Assembly (NCBI GenBank): GCA_029624675.1
Contig: JARSSP010000070.1
Location: 1 to 50,810, forward strand
From: Candidatus Contendibacter sp.
Lineage (GTDB): Bacteria; Pseudomonadota; Gammaproteobacteria; Competibacterales; Competibacteraceae
Direction: 5' to 3'
DNA length: 50,810 nt
Position 1 is the stretch's first letter. Every line of letters begins with the position of its first letter. The notes beneath the pieces were generated by a model, which worked only from the letters and a program-made list of their open reading frames with translations, was not told the DNA's origin and searched no databases. Position numbers and translations under genes: made by a program. Of this stretch, positions 1 through 8,097 are shown one piece after another.

Positions 1-58
1 TCGCGCTTGCTCCTCGGCCACCCCAGTCCGGCTACCGCATAGCGCGATTGCCCTGCTC

Positions 59-1033
59 CTACCGCCACCGCGCCGTTCCATCCAGTCCCAACGCCTTCAA
101 CAGCGCCTCGCCCAGATCGGCTTCCGTGCCGTCGAGCAGTCGATCAAGCCAGCGGGTGTGCTTGGTATAATCCACGATGGTTTTTTCGCCGATAACCTCC
201 TCGGCGACATGGCGAGTGCTGCCCAGGGCATCGACCAACCCCAGCCCGACGCTCTGCTCGCCGGTCCACATCAAGCCGCTGAACACCTCGGGATTGTCTT
301 TCAGCCGCTCGCCCCGACCCTGTTTGACTGCCGCGATGAATTGCTGGTGAATCGCGTCCAGCATCCCTTGCAGATGCCGAACTTCCTCCGGGTTCACCGG
401 CTTGAACGGATCTAGAAAATCCTTGTTGTTTCCCGCCGTGTAGGCCCGCCGCTCGATTCCCAATTTGGCCATCGCGTCGGTGAAGCCGAAGCTATCCATC
501 CGTACCCCGATGGAGCCGACGATGCTCGCTCTGTTAGCGTAAATCTTCTGGGCCGCCGCCGCGATGTAGTACCCCCCCGAGGCGCACACATCGCTGGCTA
601 CCGCGTGGACCGGTAGCTTAGGATACTGCTGGCGCAACCTCTGAATCTCGTCGTAAATCTCGCCAGCTTGCACCGGACTGCCGCCGGGGCTGTTGATTTC
701 CACCACGACGCCGACCGTTTTCTCGTCCTTGAACGCCTTGCGCAATGCCTCAATGATGTTCTTGGCGCTGGCTTCGGTACCGCTGGAAATCAAGCCGTTC
801 ACCCGCACCACCGCCGTGTGCTTCTTGGTGGCGGCGGTCGCGTTGCCGAGATTGTCCGGCCAGGCCAACACCAGCAGCCCCACCAGATAAGTGAAAAACA
901 GGAATTTGAAGAAAATTCCCCAGCGCCGCGCTCGCCGTTGCTCGGTCACGGCGGCGAACGCCAGCTTGGTGAGAGTATCACGCGCCCAGCGCTCGTCGCC
1001 GGGCGGATTGGCGTTCGGATTCGGGTCGCTCAT
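59..1033 (-). CDS. sppA: S49 family peptidase (SppA/SohB type signal peptide peptidase)
   Basis: This 324-residue protein is a membrane-anchored serine protease of family S49, which cleaves leftover signal peptides or membrane proteins. One hydrophobic segment lies at about residues 41-58 after a charged cytoplasmic N-terminus, so the catalytic domain should face the periplasm. The family hallmarks are visible: an SPGGSP turn near residue 115, the nucleophile serine in CASGGYY (about S152), and a likely general-base lysine in GNNKDFLDPF (about K204). The length fits the short, single-domain form rather than the 618-residue E. coli SppA. It follows rluC by 13 bases on the same strand and is probably cotranscribed with it. 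The family call is firm; the exact substrate is not known. Confidence 0.9.
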   Translation of the reverse strand: MSDPNPNANPPGDERWARDTLTKLAFAAVTEQRRARRWGIFFKFLFFTYLVGLLVLAWPDNLGNATAATKKHTAVVRVNGLISSGTEASAKNIIEALRKAFKDEKTVGVVVEINSPGGSPVQAGEIYDEIQRLRQQYPKLPVHAVASDVCASGGYYIAAAAQKIYANRASIVGSIGVRMDSFGFTDAMAKLGIERRAYTAGNNKDFLDPFKPVNPEEVRHLQGMLDAIHQQFIAAVKQGRGERLKDNPEVFSGLMWTGEQSVGLGLVDALGSTRHVAEEVIGEKTIVDYTKHTRWLDRLLDGTEADLGEALLKALGLDGTARWR

Positions 1034-1046
1034 GGTGGCTTCTCAC

Positions 1047-2015
1047 TCAGGTTTGATGTGGGTTCGGAGTGCCGAGCCGATCTAGCACCGCCTTGAGTTC
1101 GGCGTCCAGCGGAACGCTGACCGCGATATCTCGACCACCCAGCGGCAGGTTCAGGCTGTGTGCGTGCAGGAATAGTCGACGCAGGCCGTATTGCTTCGCC
1201 ATCAGCCGGTTGAAGTCGGCGTCGCCGTATTTCTCGTCGCCGGCCAACGGGTGGCCGACATGCGCGGCGTGGACGCGAATCTGGTGCGTGCGGCCGGTGG
1301 TGATGCGGGCTTCCAGCAGCGAGGCCGGTTTGCGCAGGCTGACGGGACGAAATTGCGTCTGGGCCGGTTTACCGTTGTCCAGCACTTCCACCATCCGTTC
1401 CCCACCACGCAACACATTGCGGCGCAAGGGTTGATTGACCTCACGCGGGCCGTGATTCCAGTAGCCGCGCGCCAGCGCCAGATAGCATTTCTCCACGCGA
1501 CCCGCCCGGAACGCTTCCTGAATCCGCCGCAGCGCCGTCGGTGTCCGCGCCAGTGCCAAACAGCCGCTGGTCTCACGGTCCAACCGGTGCGCCAGTTCCA
1601 GAAACGGTTCCTCCGGTCGCAGCGCCCGCAACAGTTCGATCACTCCATACTCCAGCCCACTGCCCCCGTGCGCCGCCAGGCCGGTCGGTTTGTTGAGTAC
1701 TAGAATCTCGCGGTCCTCGTACAGCACCGCCTCCCGTAACTGTTCCGCCAGGCCCGGCGGTACGCGAAGCGGCCGTTCCTGACGTTCTCCCAGCCGCACC
1801 GGCGGAATTCGCAGGACGTCGCCAGCCTGGAGCCGGCGATCCGGCTGGACCCGCCCCCCGTTCAGCCGCACCTCGCCAGTACGAACGATGCGATAGATCA
1901 GGCTCTTGGGGGCGCCCTTGAGCTCGCGCAGCAGAAAATTGTCGAGGCGCTGACCGGCGTGAGCGGTGGCGATGGCCAAATGGCGCACGCCGGGGGAAGC
2001 AGCGGAAGTCGTCAT
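1047..2015 (-). CDS. rluC: 23S rRNA pseudouridine synthase RluC
   Basis: RluC isomerises uridines 955, 2504 and 2580 of 23S rRNA (E. coli numbering) to pseudouridine. The protein has an N-terminal S4 RNA-binding domain (about residues 18-80, beginning near GQRLDNFLLREL) followed by the RsuA/RluA catalytic domain, whose active-site aspartate lies in the HRLDRETSG motif. I chose the ATG at 2015 (MTTSAASPG). An in-frame extension to 2099 would run through the rne promoter region and adds a tail unlike the family. It is divergent from rne, as in E. coli, and sits just upstream of the S49 peptidase gene. Confidence 0.92.
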   Translation of the reverse strand: MTTSAASPGVRHLAIATAHAGQRLDNFLLRELKGAPKSLIYRIVRTGEVRLNGGRVQPDRRLQAGDVLRIPPVRLGERQERPLRVPPGLAEQLREAVLYEDREILVLNKPTGLAAHGGSGLEYGVIELLRALRPEEPFLELAHRLDRETSGCLALARTPTALRRIQEAFRAGRVEKCYLALARGYWNHGPREVNQPLRRNVLRGGERMVEVLDNGKPAQTQFRPVSLRKPASLLEARITTGRTHQIRVHAAHVGHPLAGDEKYGDADFNRLMAKQYGLRRLFLHAHSLNLPLGGRDIAVSVPLDAELKAVLDRLGTPNPHQT

Positions 2016-2019
2016 GAAT

Positions 2020-2048
2020 TTGATGCGTGGCGGTCGGACTGTTATAGT
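2020..2048 (+). promoter_or_regulatory. Candidate sigma-70 promoter for rne
   Basis: TTGATG (2020-2025) and TATAGT (2043-2048) are separated by exactly 17 bases and each is close to the consensus hexamer. Transcription would start near 2055 and give a leader of roughly 300 nt before the rne start codon. The -35 element lies just outside the divergent rluC start codon. Confidence 0.55.
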
Positions 2049-2362
2049 TACGAGCGTTGTCGCCGCATGGGCCGCGAACGGCCGGCGAAACTGGATCAAT
2101 ACACCATATCGGTTTTCGTACCCGCGCGCCAGTCAACCGGCGGGCGGGCTTGGTTTAACGGGTTTGTCCGCCGCTCGACCCCAACCTTCCTTGAGCGGCG
2201 CTTGACCGCGCTCCCAGCCAACTGGTCACGCTTTCCGCGGCGTATTTTGGGTTCGTCCGATGCTCTGGATTTCCATCCTCCGGGCCATTCCCCATTCTGG
2301 CGCCGCCTCGGCGACAACCACCGCGTTACCAGTGGTGATGGTTGAGCGCAGGGAATTTCACC
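2049..2362 (+). other. Long untranslated leader of rne
   Basis: This 314-base stretch has no convincing gene on either strand; short open frames here overlap antisense or lack ribosome sites. In E. coli, rne has a leader of about 360 nt whose stem-loops let RNase E cleave and thereby limit its own mRNA. The position and size here are comparable, so an autoregulatory leader is a reasonable inference, but I did not establish a conserved fold. Confidence 0.4.
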
Positions 2363-5203
2363 ATGAAACGCATGCTGATCAACGCGACTCAGCAGGAAGA
2401 GTTGCGCGTGGCCCTCGTGGACGGCCAGAAACTTTACGACCTCGACATCGAAACCCCCGCGCGCGAGCAGAAGAAATCCAACGTCTACAAGGGCCGCGTC
2501 ACCCGCATCGAGCCGGGATTGGAAGCGGCGTTCGTGGACTATGGCGCCGACCGGCACGGTTTTCTGCCCTTCAAGGAAATCAACCGTAGCTACTTCGACG
2601 CCCACATCGCCGAGGGTGGCCGCCCCAGCATTCGCGAGGCCATCAAGGAAGGTCAGGAAATCATGGTGCAGGTGGAAAAGGAGGAGCGCGGTAACAAGGG
2701 CGCGGCGCTGACCACCTTCATCAGCCTGGCCGGGCGCTATCTGGTGCTGATGCCCAACAACCCGCGCGCTGGCGGCGTGTCGCGGCGGATTGAGGGCGAG
2801 GATCGCCAGGAAATCCGCGAGGTCATGAGTAGTCTCGACATTCCCGACGGCATGGGTCTGATCGTGCGCACCGCCGGCGTGGGACGTTCGCAAGAGGAGT
2901 TGCAGTGGGACATGGATTATCTGCTGCACTTGTGGAAAGCCATTGAAACCGCATCCAGCCAGAAAAAAGCCCCGTTCCTGATCTATCAGGAAAGCAACAT
3001 CATCATCCGCGCCCTACGTGATTATCTGCGCGCGGACATCGGCGAGATCCTGGTGGACAATCTCGCTGTCCATCGCCAGGCCCAGGACTTCATGCAGCAG
3101 GTGATGCCGCACAACTTGAACAAGCTCAAGCTGTATCAAGACAGTATCCCGCTGTTCACCCGCTTCCAGATCGAATCCCAGATCGAGACCGCCTACCAGC
3201 GTGAAGTGAGCCTACCTTCGGGCGGCGGCATCGTGATCGACTACACCGAGGCCCTGGTTTCGATCGACATCAATTCGGCCCGCGCCACCAAGGGCAGCGA
3301 CATCGAGGAAACCGCGCTCACCACCAATCTGGAAGCGGCCGAGGAAATCGCCCGACAATTGCGATTGCGCGACCTGGGCGGATTGATCGTCATCGATTTC
3401 ATCGACATGAATCTCGCCCGCAACCAGCGCGAGGTGGAAACCCGGTTGCGCGAGGCGTTGAAGATGGACCGTGCCCGAGTGCAGGTCGGACGCATCTCCC
3501 GCTTCGGCCTGCTGGAAATGTCGCGGCAGCGGCTGAGTCCGTCGCTGGATGAAGCCAGCCACCGGATCTGTCCGCGCTGCAACGGCCAGGGCACCATTCG
3601 CAACATCGATTCGTTGGCGCTGAGCGTGCTGCGGTTGATCCAGGAAGAGGCGATGAAAGACCGAACCGGCCGGGTCGTGGTTCAATTGCCGGTCAAGGTT
3701 GCCACCTTCTTGCTGAATGAAAAGCGGGAGGCGATTCGCGCCATCGAACAGCGCCATCGGGTCGGCGTCCTGCTGATCCCGAATGAGTCGCTGGAAACGC
3801 CGCATTTCAAGCTGAATCGGTTGCGGGTGGACGAACTGTCGGAAGAGCAAATCCGGTCCTATGCGCTGACCGAGGATTACGAGGAACAGGTTGAGGCGAA
3901 AGCCAGCCCGGCGGTGCGGGGCGTGGATGAAGAGCCGGTGGTCAGGGGCGTCGCGCCGTCCACGCCGGCGCCCACGCCGCCGACGCCCACGCCGAAACCC
4001 GAAGTCAACCCCGGTTTCTTTGGCTGGTTGTGGGGCAGTCTGTTCGGACAGCCCCCGCGTCCAGCCCATGACGGGCGCTCCACTCGGACGGACGCACGTT
4101 CGGCCAAGCCGGATCGGCAGCGCCGCGACCGGACTGGGCGGCGGCCCGAAGCGGAATCCGGCGCGGAAACGCCGACCGCCAAACTTGTTGCCGCGCCGGC
4201 CACTGCTGAACCGGCTGCCGCGCTCACGGCGCCGGTCGAGGATTTACGGCCCGAACCCATGCTAGCAGCCAAACCTGCGGTGGTTCCGGCCGAGGATGCC
4301 GAGGATGTCACCGCCGTCCCCGAAACCGAGGATGAAAGTCCTGGACCGCGCGGGCGGCGTGGGCGGCGGGGCGGTCGGCGGCGGCGGCGGGGCGAAGCAC
4401 CTCCTTCAGGTGAGACTGCTCCGGTAAACCCGGAATCGGGCGAGGATAGCGAGGAAGGCTTCGATTCGGGTGATCAAGGCCAGGAACCCGAGGGAGCCAT
4501 GACACCGGCTGCTTCGGCGCCGCCAAATCCAGCCATGACGGCGGCCACGCAGCGGCGCATCCGCAACGGCCGCCCACGCCTGCCCCATGACGCGATTGTT
4601 GCCGCCAAGGCCGAATCTGGAAACGCCGCGTTATCTTCCGACAAGGAAGCCCTCGCGCCGCCGCCATCACCGCTGGAATATCCCGTCGCCGAGGAAAAGG
4701 CCGCGCGGGCGGATCATCCAGCGGTCACCGCGCCCGTGCTGGCTCCCAAATCCGAGGTTGAAGCGTTGGTGGAGGAATTCACAACCCCGATGCCCGAGAC
4801 CTCGCCCCAAGCCGATATTGGTGAAACCGAGGCGCCCGTCGCTCTCTCCACGCCCGAGGATGTAGTCACCGACGCGCCGCCCGTGGAAGAACCCGCTGTG
4901 GTTCCAGCTCCTGTCGAAGCCGAGGTGGTAACCCCCACGGCCGTTATCGCCGAAACCGCTATCGACGCTCCATCCCTGGCGGAACCGGCCAGCGTGGTCG
5001 AACCAGAGGTTGCCGTGCCCGAACCCTCCGCGCCGACCGAACCGGCGATGGTCGCGCCCAAACCGTCCGCGCCGGCTAAACCGGAAATTGCCGCGCCCGA
5101 ACCGTCCGCGCCGACCGAACTGGAAATCGCCGCGACGGAATCGGCCGCGCCGCCACCGCCATCATCGCCAGAGCCGAGCATCGACGACAAGCCAGCGATT
5201 TGA
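2363..5203 (+). CDS. rne: Ribonuclease E
   Basis: RNase E is the essential endoribonuclease that starts mRNA decay and processes rRNA and tRNA at the inner membrane. The N-terminal half is typical: an S1 domain at about residues 35-120, catalytic aspartates in SIDINSA and VIDFIDM, and the zinc-link CPRCNGQG at about residues 403-406, almost at the E. coli position (C404/C407). The C-terminal half, from about residue 520, is a low-complexity degradosome scaffold. It holds an arginine-rich RNA-binding patch (RGRRGRRGGRRRRR) and then long Pro/Ala/Glu-rich sequence with imperfect PSAPTEP-like repeats. I chose the ATG of MKRMLINATQQ; an in-frame TTG seven codons upstream lacks support. The total length is 946 residues. 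Confidence 0.97.
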   Translation: MKRMLINATQQEELRVALVDGQKLYDLDIETPAREQKKSNVYKGRVTRIEPGLEAAFVDYGADRHGFLPFKEINRSYFDAHIAEGGRPSIREAIKEGQEIMVQVEKEERGNKGAALTTFISLAGRYLVLMPNNPRAGGVSRRIEGEDRQEIREVMSSLDIPDGMGLIVRTAGVGRSQEELQWDMDYLLHLWKAIETASSQKKAPFLIYQESNIIIRALRDYLRADIGEILVDNLAVHRQAQDFMQQVMPHNLNKLKLYQDSIPLFTRFQIESQIETAYQREVSLPSGGGIVIDYTEALVSIDINSARATKGSDIEETALTTNLEAAEEIARQLRLRDLGGLIVIDFIDMNLARNQREVETRLREALKMDRARVQVGRISRFGLLEMSRQRLSPSLDEASHRICPRCNGQGTIRNIDSLALSVLRLIQEEAMKDRTGRVVVQLPVKVATFLLNEKREAIRAIEQRHRVGVLLIPNESLETPHFKLNRLRVDELSEEQIRSYALTEDYEEQVEAKASPAVRGVDEEPVVRGVAPSTPAPTPPTPTPKPEVNPGFFGWLWGSLFGQPPRPAHDGRSTRTDARSAKPDRQRRDRTGRRPEAESGAETPTAKLVAAPATAEPAAALTAPVEDLRPEPMLAAKPAVVPAEDAEDVTAVPETEDESPGPRGRRGRRGGRRRRRGEAPPSGETAPVNPESGEDSEEGFDSGDQGQEPEGAMTPAASAPPNPAMTAATQRRIRNGRPRLPHDAIVAAKAESGNAALSSDKEALAPPPSPLEYPVAEEKAARADHPAVTAPVLAPKSEVEALVEEFTTPMPETSPQADIGETEAPVALSTPEDVVTDAPPVEEPAVVPAPVEAEVVTPTAVIAETAIDAPSLAEPASVVEPEVAVPEPSAPTEPAMVAPKPSAPAKPEIAAPEPSAPTELEIAATESAAPPPPSSPEPSIDDKPAI

Positions 5204-5210
5204 CGATGTA

Positions 5211-5247
5211 AAGCAAAGGGGCTGGAATTCCAGCCCCTTGTGCTTTT
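5211..5247. terminator. Hairpin terminator between rne and the phosphatase gene
   Basis: An almost perfect stem AAGGGGCTGG/CCAGCCCCTT with an AATT loop is extended by AAGCA/TGCTT and ends in TTTT on the plus strand. It lies 7 bases after the rne stop and 14 bases before the end of the convergent phosphatase gene. The flanking AAGCA/TGCTT arms would also give a U-rich end on the minus strand, so it can serve both genes. Confidence 0.85.
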
Positions 5248-5260
5248 CGGTGAATCCCGT

Positions 5261-5740
5261 TCAAATCCGGTAGCGTTCCCGGATGTCGATCAGCAGGCCC
5301 CGCGCCGCTTCCTCGACCAAGTCCATGACCCGTTCGAAGCCACCCGAACCGCCGTAGTACGGATCGGGCACTTCCCGCTCGGGCAGATCCGGGGCAAAAT
5401 CCAGGAACAGTCGAATACGGTGCCGTACTTTCGACTCCTTGCCGAGCGCCAGCAGATGGTCAAAGTTGTCCCGATCCATCGCCAGCACGTAATCGAATTC
5501 AGCTAAATCGGCGGTCGTGACCTGCCGGGCGCGCAGGTGACGCAAATCCACTCCTCGGCTTAGGGCCGTCGCTTGGCTGCGCGGATCGGGCGGCGAGCCG
5601 ATGTGGTAGGAGTGAGTGCCGGCCGAATCCACGACAACCTGTTCGGCCAAATCGACGCTTGCTAGCAAGCGCTGGAACGCGCCCTCGGCCATGGGGGAAC
5701 GACAGATATTGCCCATGCAGACGAAAAGAACCTTCACCAT
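5261..5740 (-). CDS. Low-molecular-weight protein tyrosine phosphatase
   Basis: This 159-residue cytoplasmic enzyme belongs to the LMW-PTP family, which dephosphorylates tyrosine residues, often on exopolysaccharide kinases. The CX5R active-site loop is at the very N-terminus (FVCMGNICRSPMAEG), and the general-acid aspartate is in the DPYYGG motif near residue 128. The start at 5740 (MVKVLFVCMGN) puts the loop at the usual position; upstream in-frame codons overlap the divergent gene and are not family-like. Its gene follows the LPS genes kdsB and lpxK in the same orientation, a common arrangement in gammaproteobacteria, but a separate small gene lies between them on the other strand. The substrate is unknown. 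Confidence 0.93.
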   Translation of the reverse strand: MVKVLFVCMGNICRSPMAEGAFQRLLASVDLAEQVVVDSAGTHSYHIGSPPDPRSQATALSRGVDLRHLRARQVTTADLAEFDYVLAMDRDNFDHLLALGKESKVRHRIRLFLDFAPDLPEREVPDPYYGGSGGFERVMDLVEEAARGLLIDIRERYRI

Positions 5741-5794
5741 CGCCTTTGTTCTCGCCTTTGGAATGTTGGAGTCGATGACCCTGGGAGACCGAGC

Positions 5795-6070
5795 ATGTCG
5801 CCATTGAACCCCGATAAACTGAAAACCCTGCTGGGCCGTTCCTTGAACTATCGGGGTCTGTCCTGCCAGGTCATCGAACTGCTGATCGAGGAGGATGCGC
5901 CCTTGCTGGTGTTGCGCGCCGGCGGCGACAGCAAGGTCATTCAACCCAACCAATACGGCGACGCCATCGGCTGGGCGCCGCAAACCTTTACTGTCGCCGT
6001 GCTTGACGAACGCTGTGACCATTTCAATCCCGATTTACCGGAACTAGCTGGATTCGATCTGCTGGCCTGA
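5795..6070 (+). CDS. Small uncharacterised protein, 91 residues
   Basis: I do not recognise a characterised family. The protein begins MSPLNPDKLKTLLGRSLNY, is soluble, and has an alternating hydrophobic pattern with an LLVLRAGG-like strand, suggesting a compact beta-rich fold. It starts 54 bases from the divergent phosphatase gene, with GGGAG about 8 bases before its ATG. Its last 27 bases overlap the 3' end of kdsB on the opposite strand. The ribosome site and even composition favour a real gene. I think similar short proteins occur in related gammaproteobacteria, but that is recollection and not something I could check. Confidence 0.7.
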   Translation: MSPLNPDKLKTLLGRSLNYRGLSCQVIELLIEEDAPLLVLRAGGDSKVIQPNQYGDAIGWAPQTFTVAVLDERCDHFNPDLPELAGFDLLA

Positions 6071-6847
6071 GCGTTCCCATTCCGCCGCCAGTCGCGCCAG
6101 GTCGGCTTCGGTGTCCACGCCGGGTGGCGGCGTTTCGGCCGCCTCGGCGACATGAATGCGGATGCCGTGCCACAACGCGCGCAATTGTTCCAGCGACTCG
6201 GTCCGCTCAGCCGGCGCGGGCGCCAGTTCCGGGTAGCGGCGTAACACGGCCACTCGATAGGCGTACAGGCCGATATGGCGGAACCAGACCCCATCGGCGG
6301 GTGGTTTCGCCAGCGCCGCCTCGCTCTGAAACGCCTCCCGATGCCAGGGAATCGGCGCGCGGCTGAAATACAACGCATAGCCTTGGGCGTCGCGCACGAC
6401 CTTGACCGCGTTTGGATCGAAGATCTCGGCCGCCTCGCGGATGCGGACGCAGGCGGTGGCGATCCCGGCGTCGGGATGCGTCGCCAAACCCGCGGCCACC
6501 TGCCGGATCAGTGCCGGCGGCAGGCCCGGTTCGTCGCCTTGCACGTTGACCACGATGGCGTCGTCCGGCCAGCCGAGCCGAGTCGCCACTTCCGCCAGCC
6601 GGTCGGTTCCCGAAGCGTGAGCGGGCGAGGTCATGCACACCGTCGCGCCGAATCCTTCGGCCACTTCGCGGATGCGCGCGTCATCGGTGGCGATGACCAC
6701 CTCCCGCGCGCCGCTGGCCCGCGCCCGCCGGTGGACGTGCTCGATCAGCGGTCGGCCGGCCAGCAACCGCAAGGGCTTGCCCGGCAACCGGGTCGAGGCG
6801 TAGCGGGCCGGGATCGCGATCCGAAACGAAAGTTCGGTCTCACCCAA
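6044..6847 (-). CDS. kdsB: 3-deoxy-manno-octulosonate cytidylyltransferase (CMP-Kdo synthetase)
   Basis: KdsB activates Kdo with CTP to make CMP-Kdo, the donor used to add the inner-core sugar to lipid A. The N-terminal nucleotide-binding signature IPARYASTRLPGKPL, followed by the VNVQGDEP and FSRAPIPW motifs, is diagnostic. I prefer the TTG at 6847. A perfect AGGAGG (6857-6862) lies 9 bases before it, and the resulting N-terminus matches known KdsB proteins. An ATG at 6865 would put that Shine-Dalgarno inside the coding region. The gene overlaps the ycaR stop by 8 bases, implying translational coupling. It ends inside the convergent small gene. Confidence 0.95.
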   Translation of the reverse strand: MGETELSFRIAIPARYASTRLPGKPLRLLAGRPLIEHVHRRARASGAREVVIATDDARIREVAEGFGATVCMTSPAHASGTDRLAEVATRLGWPDDAIVVNVQGDEPGLPPALIRQVAAGLATHPDAGIATACVRIREAAEIFDPNAVKVVRDAQGYALYFSRAPIPWHREAFQSEAALAKPPADGVWFRHIGLYAYRVAVLRRYPELAPAPAERTESLEQLRALWHGIRIHVAEAAETPPPGVDTEADLARLAAEWERSGQQIESS

Positions 6848-7028
6848 GCGAACCGACCTCCTCATCGCTCAACGTTCGCGCCTCGGCTTCCAGCATCACC
6901 GGAATGCCGTCGCGAATCGGATAGGCCAGCCGGCTTTCCTTGCAGATCAGCTCTTGTCGCGCCTTGTCGTGGATCAGCGGGGCCTTGCTGACCGGGCACA
7001 CCAGAATATCCAACAGTTTCTTGTCCAT
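6840..7028 (-). CDS. ycaR: Trm112/YcaR family small protein
   Basis: This 62-residue protein matches the YcaR/Trm112 family by its start (MDKKLLDILVCPVSKAPL) and its central YPIRDGIPVMLEAEAR. In E. coli the gene sits in the same place, directly before kdsB. Trm112 proteins activate partner methyltransferases in eukaryotes and archaea; the bacterial role is not established. Only one cysteine is present where zinc-binding members have several. GAGGTGAAGCACG before the ATG supplies a ribosome site. The whole gene is overlapped in another frame by the extended lpxK reading frame. Confidence 0.88.
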   Translation of the reverse strand: MDKKLLDILVCPVSKAPLIHDKARQELICKESRLAYPIRDGIPVMLEAEARTLSDEEVGSLG

Positions 7029-8097
7029 CGTGCTTCACCTCGTCACCGATAGGCGGCGCGGGCGGGCTTCGTCTTGCCCGCCGACTCGCGCCCGAATGCT
7101 CGCGCCGGATGCCCTTGGCCATGGCCACCGACGCCAGCCGCTTGAGCAAGTCTTCCTCGAAGGCCGGCTCCAGTCGCGCGTCGACCGGCACGTACCAGCA
7201 GCCCTCCGGCGCGAAGGCTCGGCATTTTACCGCATCCTTCTCGGTCATCAGCACCGGCAAGTCCTGTGGGAAGTGCAGATCCTCGGGGCGGAAAACGTGA
7301 TGGTCGGGGAAAGGATGTTCCACGATGCGCAGCCGGGCATGACGCAGTTGGTCGAAAAACCGTCCCGGATCGCCGATGCCCGCCACGGCGTGAACCGTGC
7401 CGTGGCGAAAGCCGGTCAACGTGGCGCTGACGCAGGGGTCAGCCAGGTTGATCGCGGTTTCGCCGCGCAGACACATCAGATACTCGCCCCCTCGGGCCGC
7501 GCCGTTGCCGACCACGAAATCCACCTCGCGCAGGCGGGACGGTGGCTCCCGCAGCGGACCGGCGGGCAGGCAGGCGCCGTTGCCCAGTCGGCGGAAGCCG
7601 TCCACCACCGCGATTTCAAGGTCGCGACGCAGGCGGTAGTGCTGCAAACCGTCGTCGCTCAGGATCACGTTGCACCCGTAGGTATCGAGCAAGGTCCGCG
7701 CCGCCGCCACCCGGTCCGGCCCCACCACGATTGGGCAACGGCAACGCCGCGCCAGCAGCACCGGCTCGTCGCCGACCTCACGTGGATCGCTGTCGGCCAT
7801 GACCTGGCGGGGCCATCGCGCCGACTGGCCGCCATAACCACGGCTGATGACGCCTGGTTGATAACCGGCCTCTCGAAGTAGTTCCACCAAACAGGCCACC
7901 AGCGGAGTTTTACCGGCGCCACCGACGGTGATGTTGCCGACCACGATCAGCGGCACGGGAACAGCTTCGCTCCGCCGCAGGCCGTGCTGGTACAACAGCC
8001 GCCGCGCGCGCGCCGCCAGCCCGAACAGCAGGCTCAACGGCCACAGCAGCACCGCGACTCCGTTTAGCGAATAGCCGTAACGATCCAGAAAAGTCAT
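6862..8097 (-). CDS. lpxK: Tetraacyldisaccharide 4'-kinase LpxK, with an anomalous C-terminal extension
   Basis: LpxK phosphorylates the 4' position of tetraacyldisaccharide 1-phosphate to give lipid IVA at the inner membrane. The N-terminal membrane-associated helix (residues 1-30), the P-loop VGNITVGGAGKTPL, ISRGYGG, the DDGLQH motif and MTEKDAVKC are all present. The family is usually about 330 residues, but this frame is 411. The extra 80 or so residues are arginine- and glycine-rich and run through the whole of ycaR in another frame. The true end is therefore probably near 7043-7100, by a frameshift or lost stop. A neighbouring frame stops at 7043, just before ycaR. The start overlaps the exbD stop as ATGA. 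Confidence 0.88.
   Translation of the reverse strand: MTFLDRYGYSLNGVAVLLWPLSLLFGLAARARRLLYQHGLRRSEAVPVPLIVVGNITVGGAGKTPLVACLVELLREAGYQPGVISRGYGGQSARWPRQVMADSDPREVGDEPVLLARRCRCPIVVGPDRVAAARTLLDTYGCNVILSDDGLQHYRLRRDLEIAVVDGFRRLGNGACLPAGPLREPPSRLREVDFVVGNGAARGGEYLMCLRGETAINLADPCVSATLTGFRHGTVHAVAGIGDPGRFFDQLRHARLRIVEHPFPDHHVFRPEDLHFPQDLPVLMTEKDAVKCRAFAPEGCWYVPVDARLEPAFEEDLLKRLASVAMAKGIRREHSGASRRARRSPPAPPIGDEVKHDGQETVGYSGVPGQQGPADPRQGATRADLQGKPAGLSDSRRHSGDAGSRGANVER

Noticed and set aside
1..58. Possible gene tail at the left edge
   Set aside because: Only 58 bases before the S49 peptidase stop are visible, with no frame or motif that can be supported.
2096..2929. A 277-codon open frame antisense to the start of rne
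   Set aside because: No recognisable domains; it overlaps the RNase E S1 domain and leader.
5251..5275. GTTCAAATCC as the T-loop of a tRNA
   Set aside because: There is no matching acceptor or anticodon arm and it lies at the end of the phosphatase coding region.
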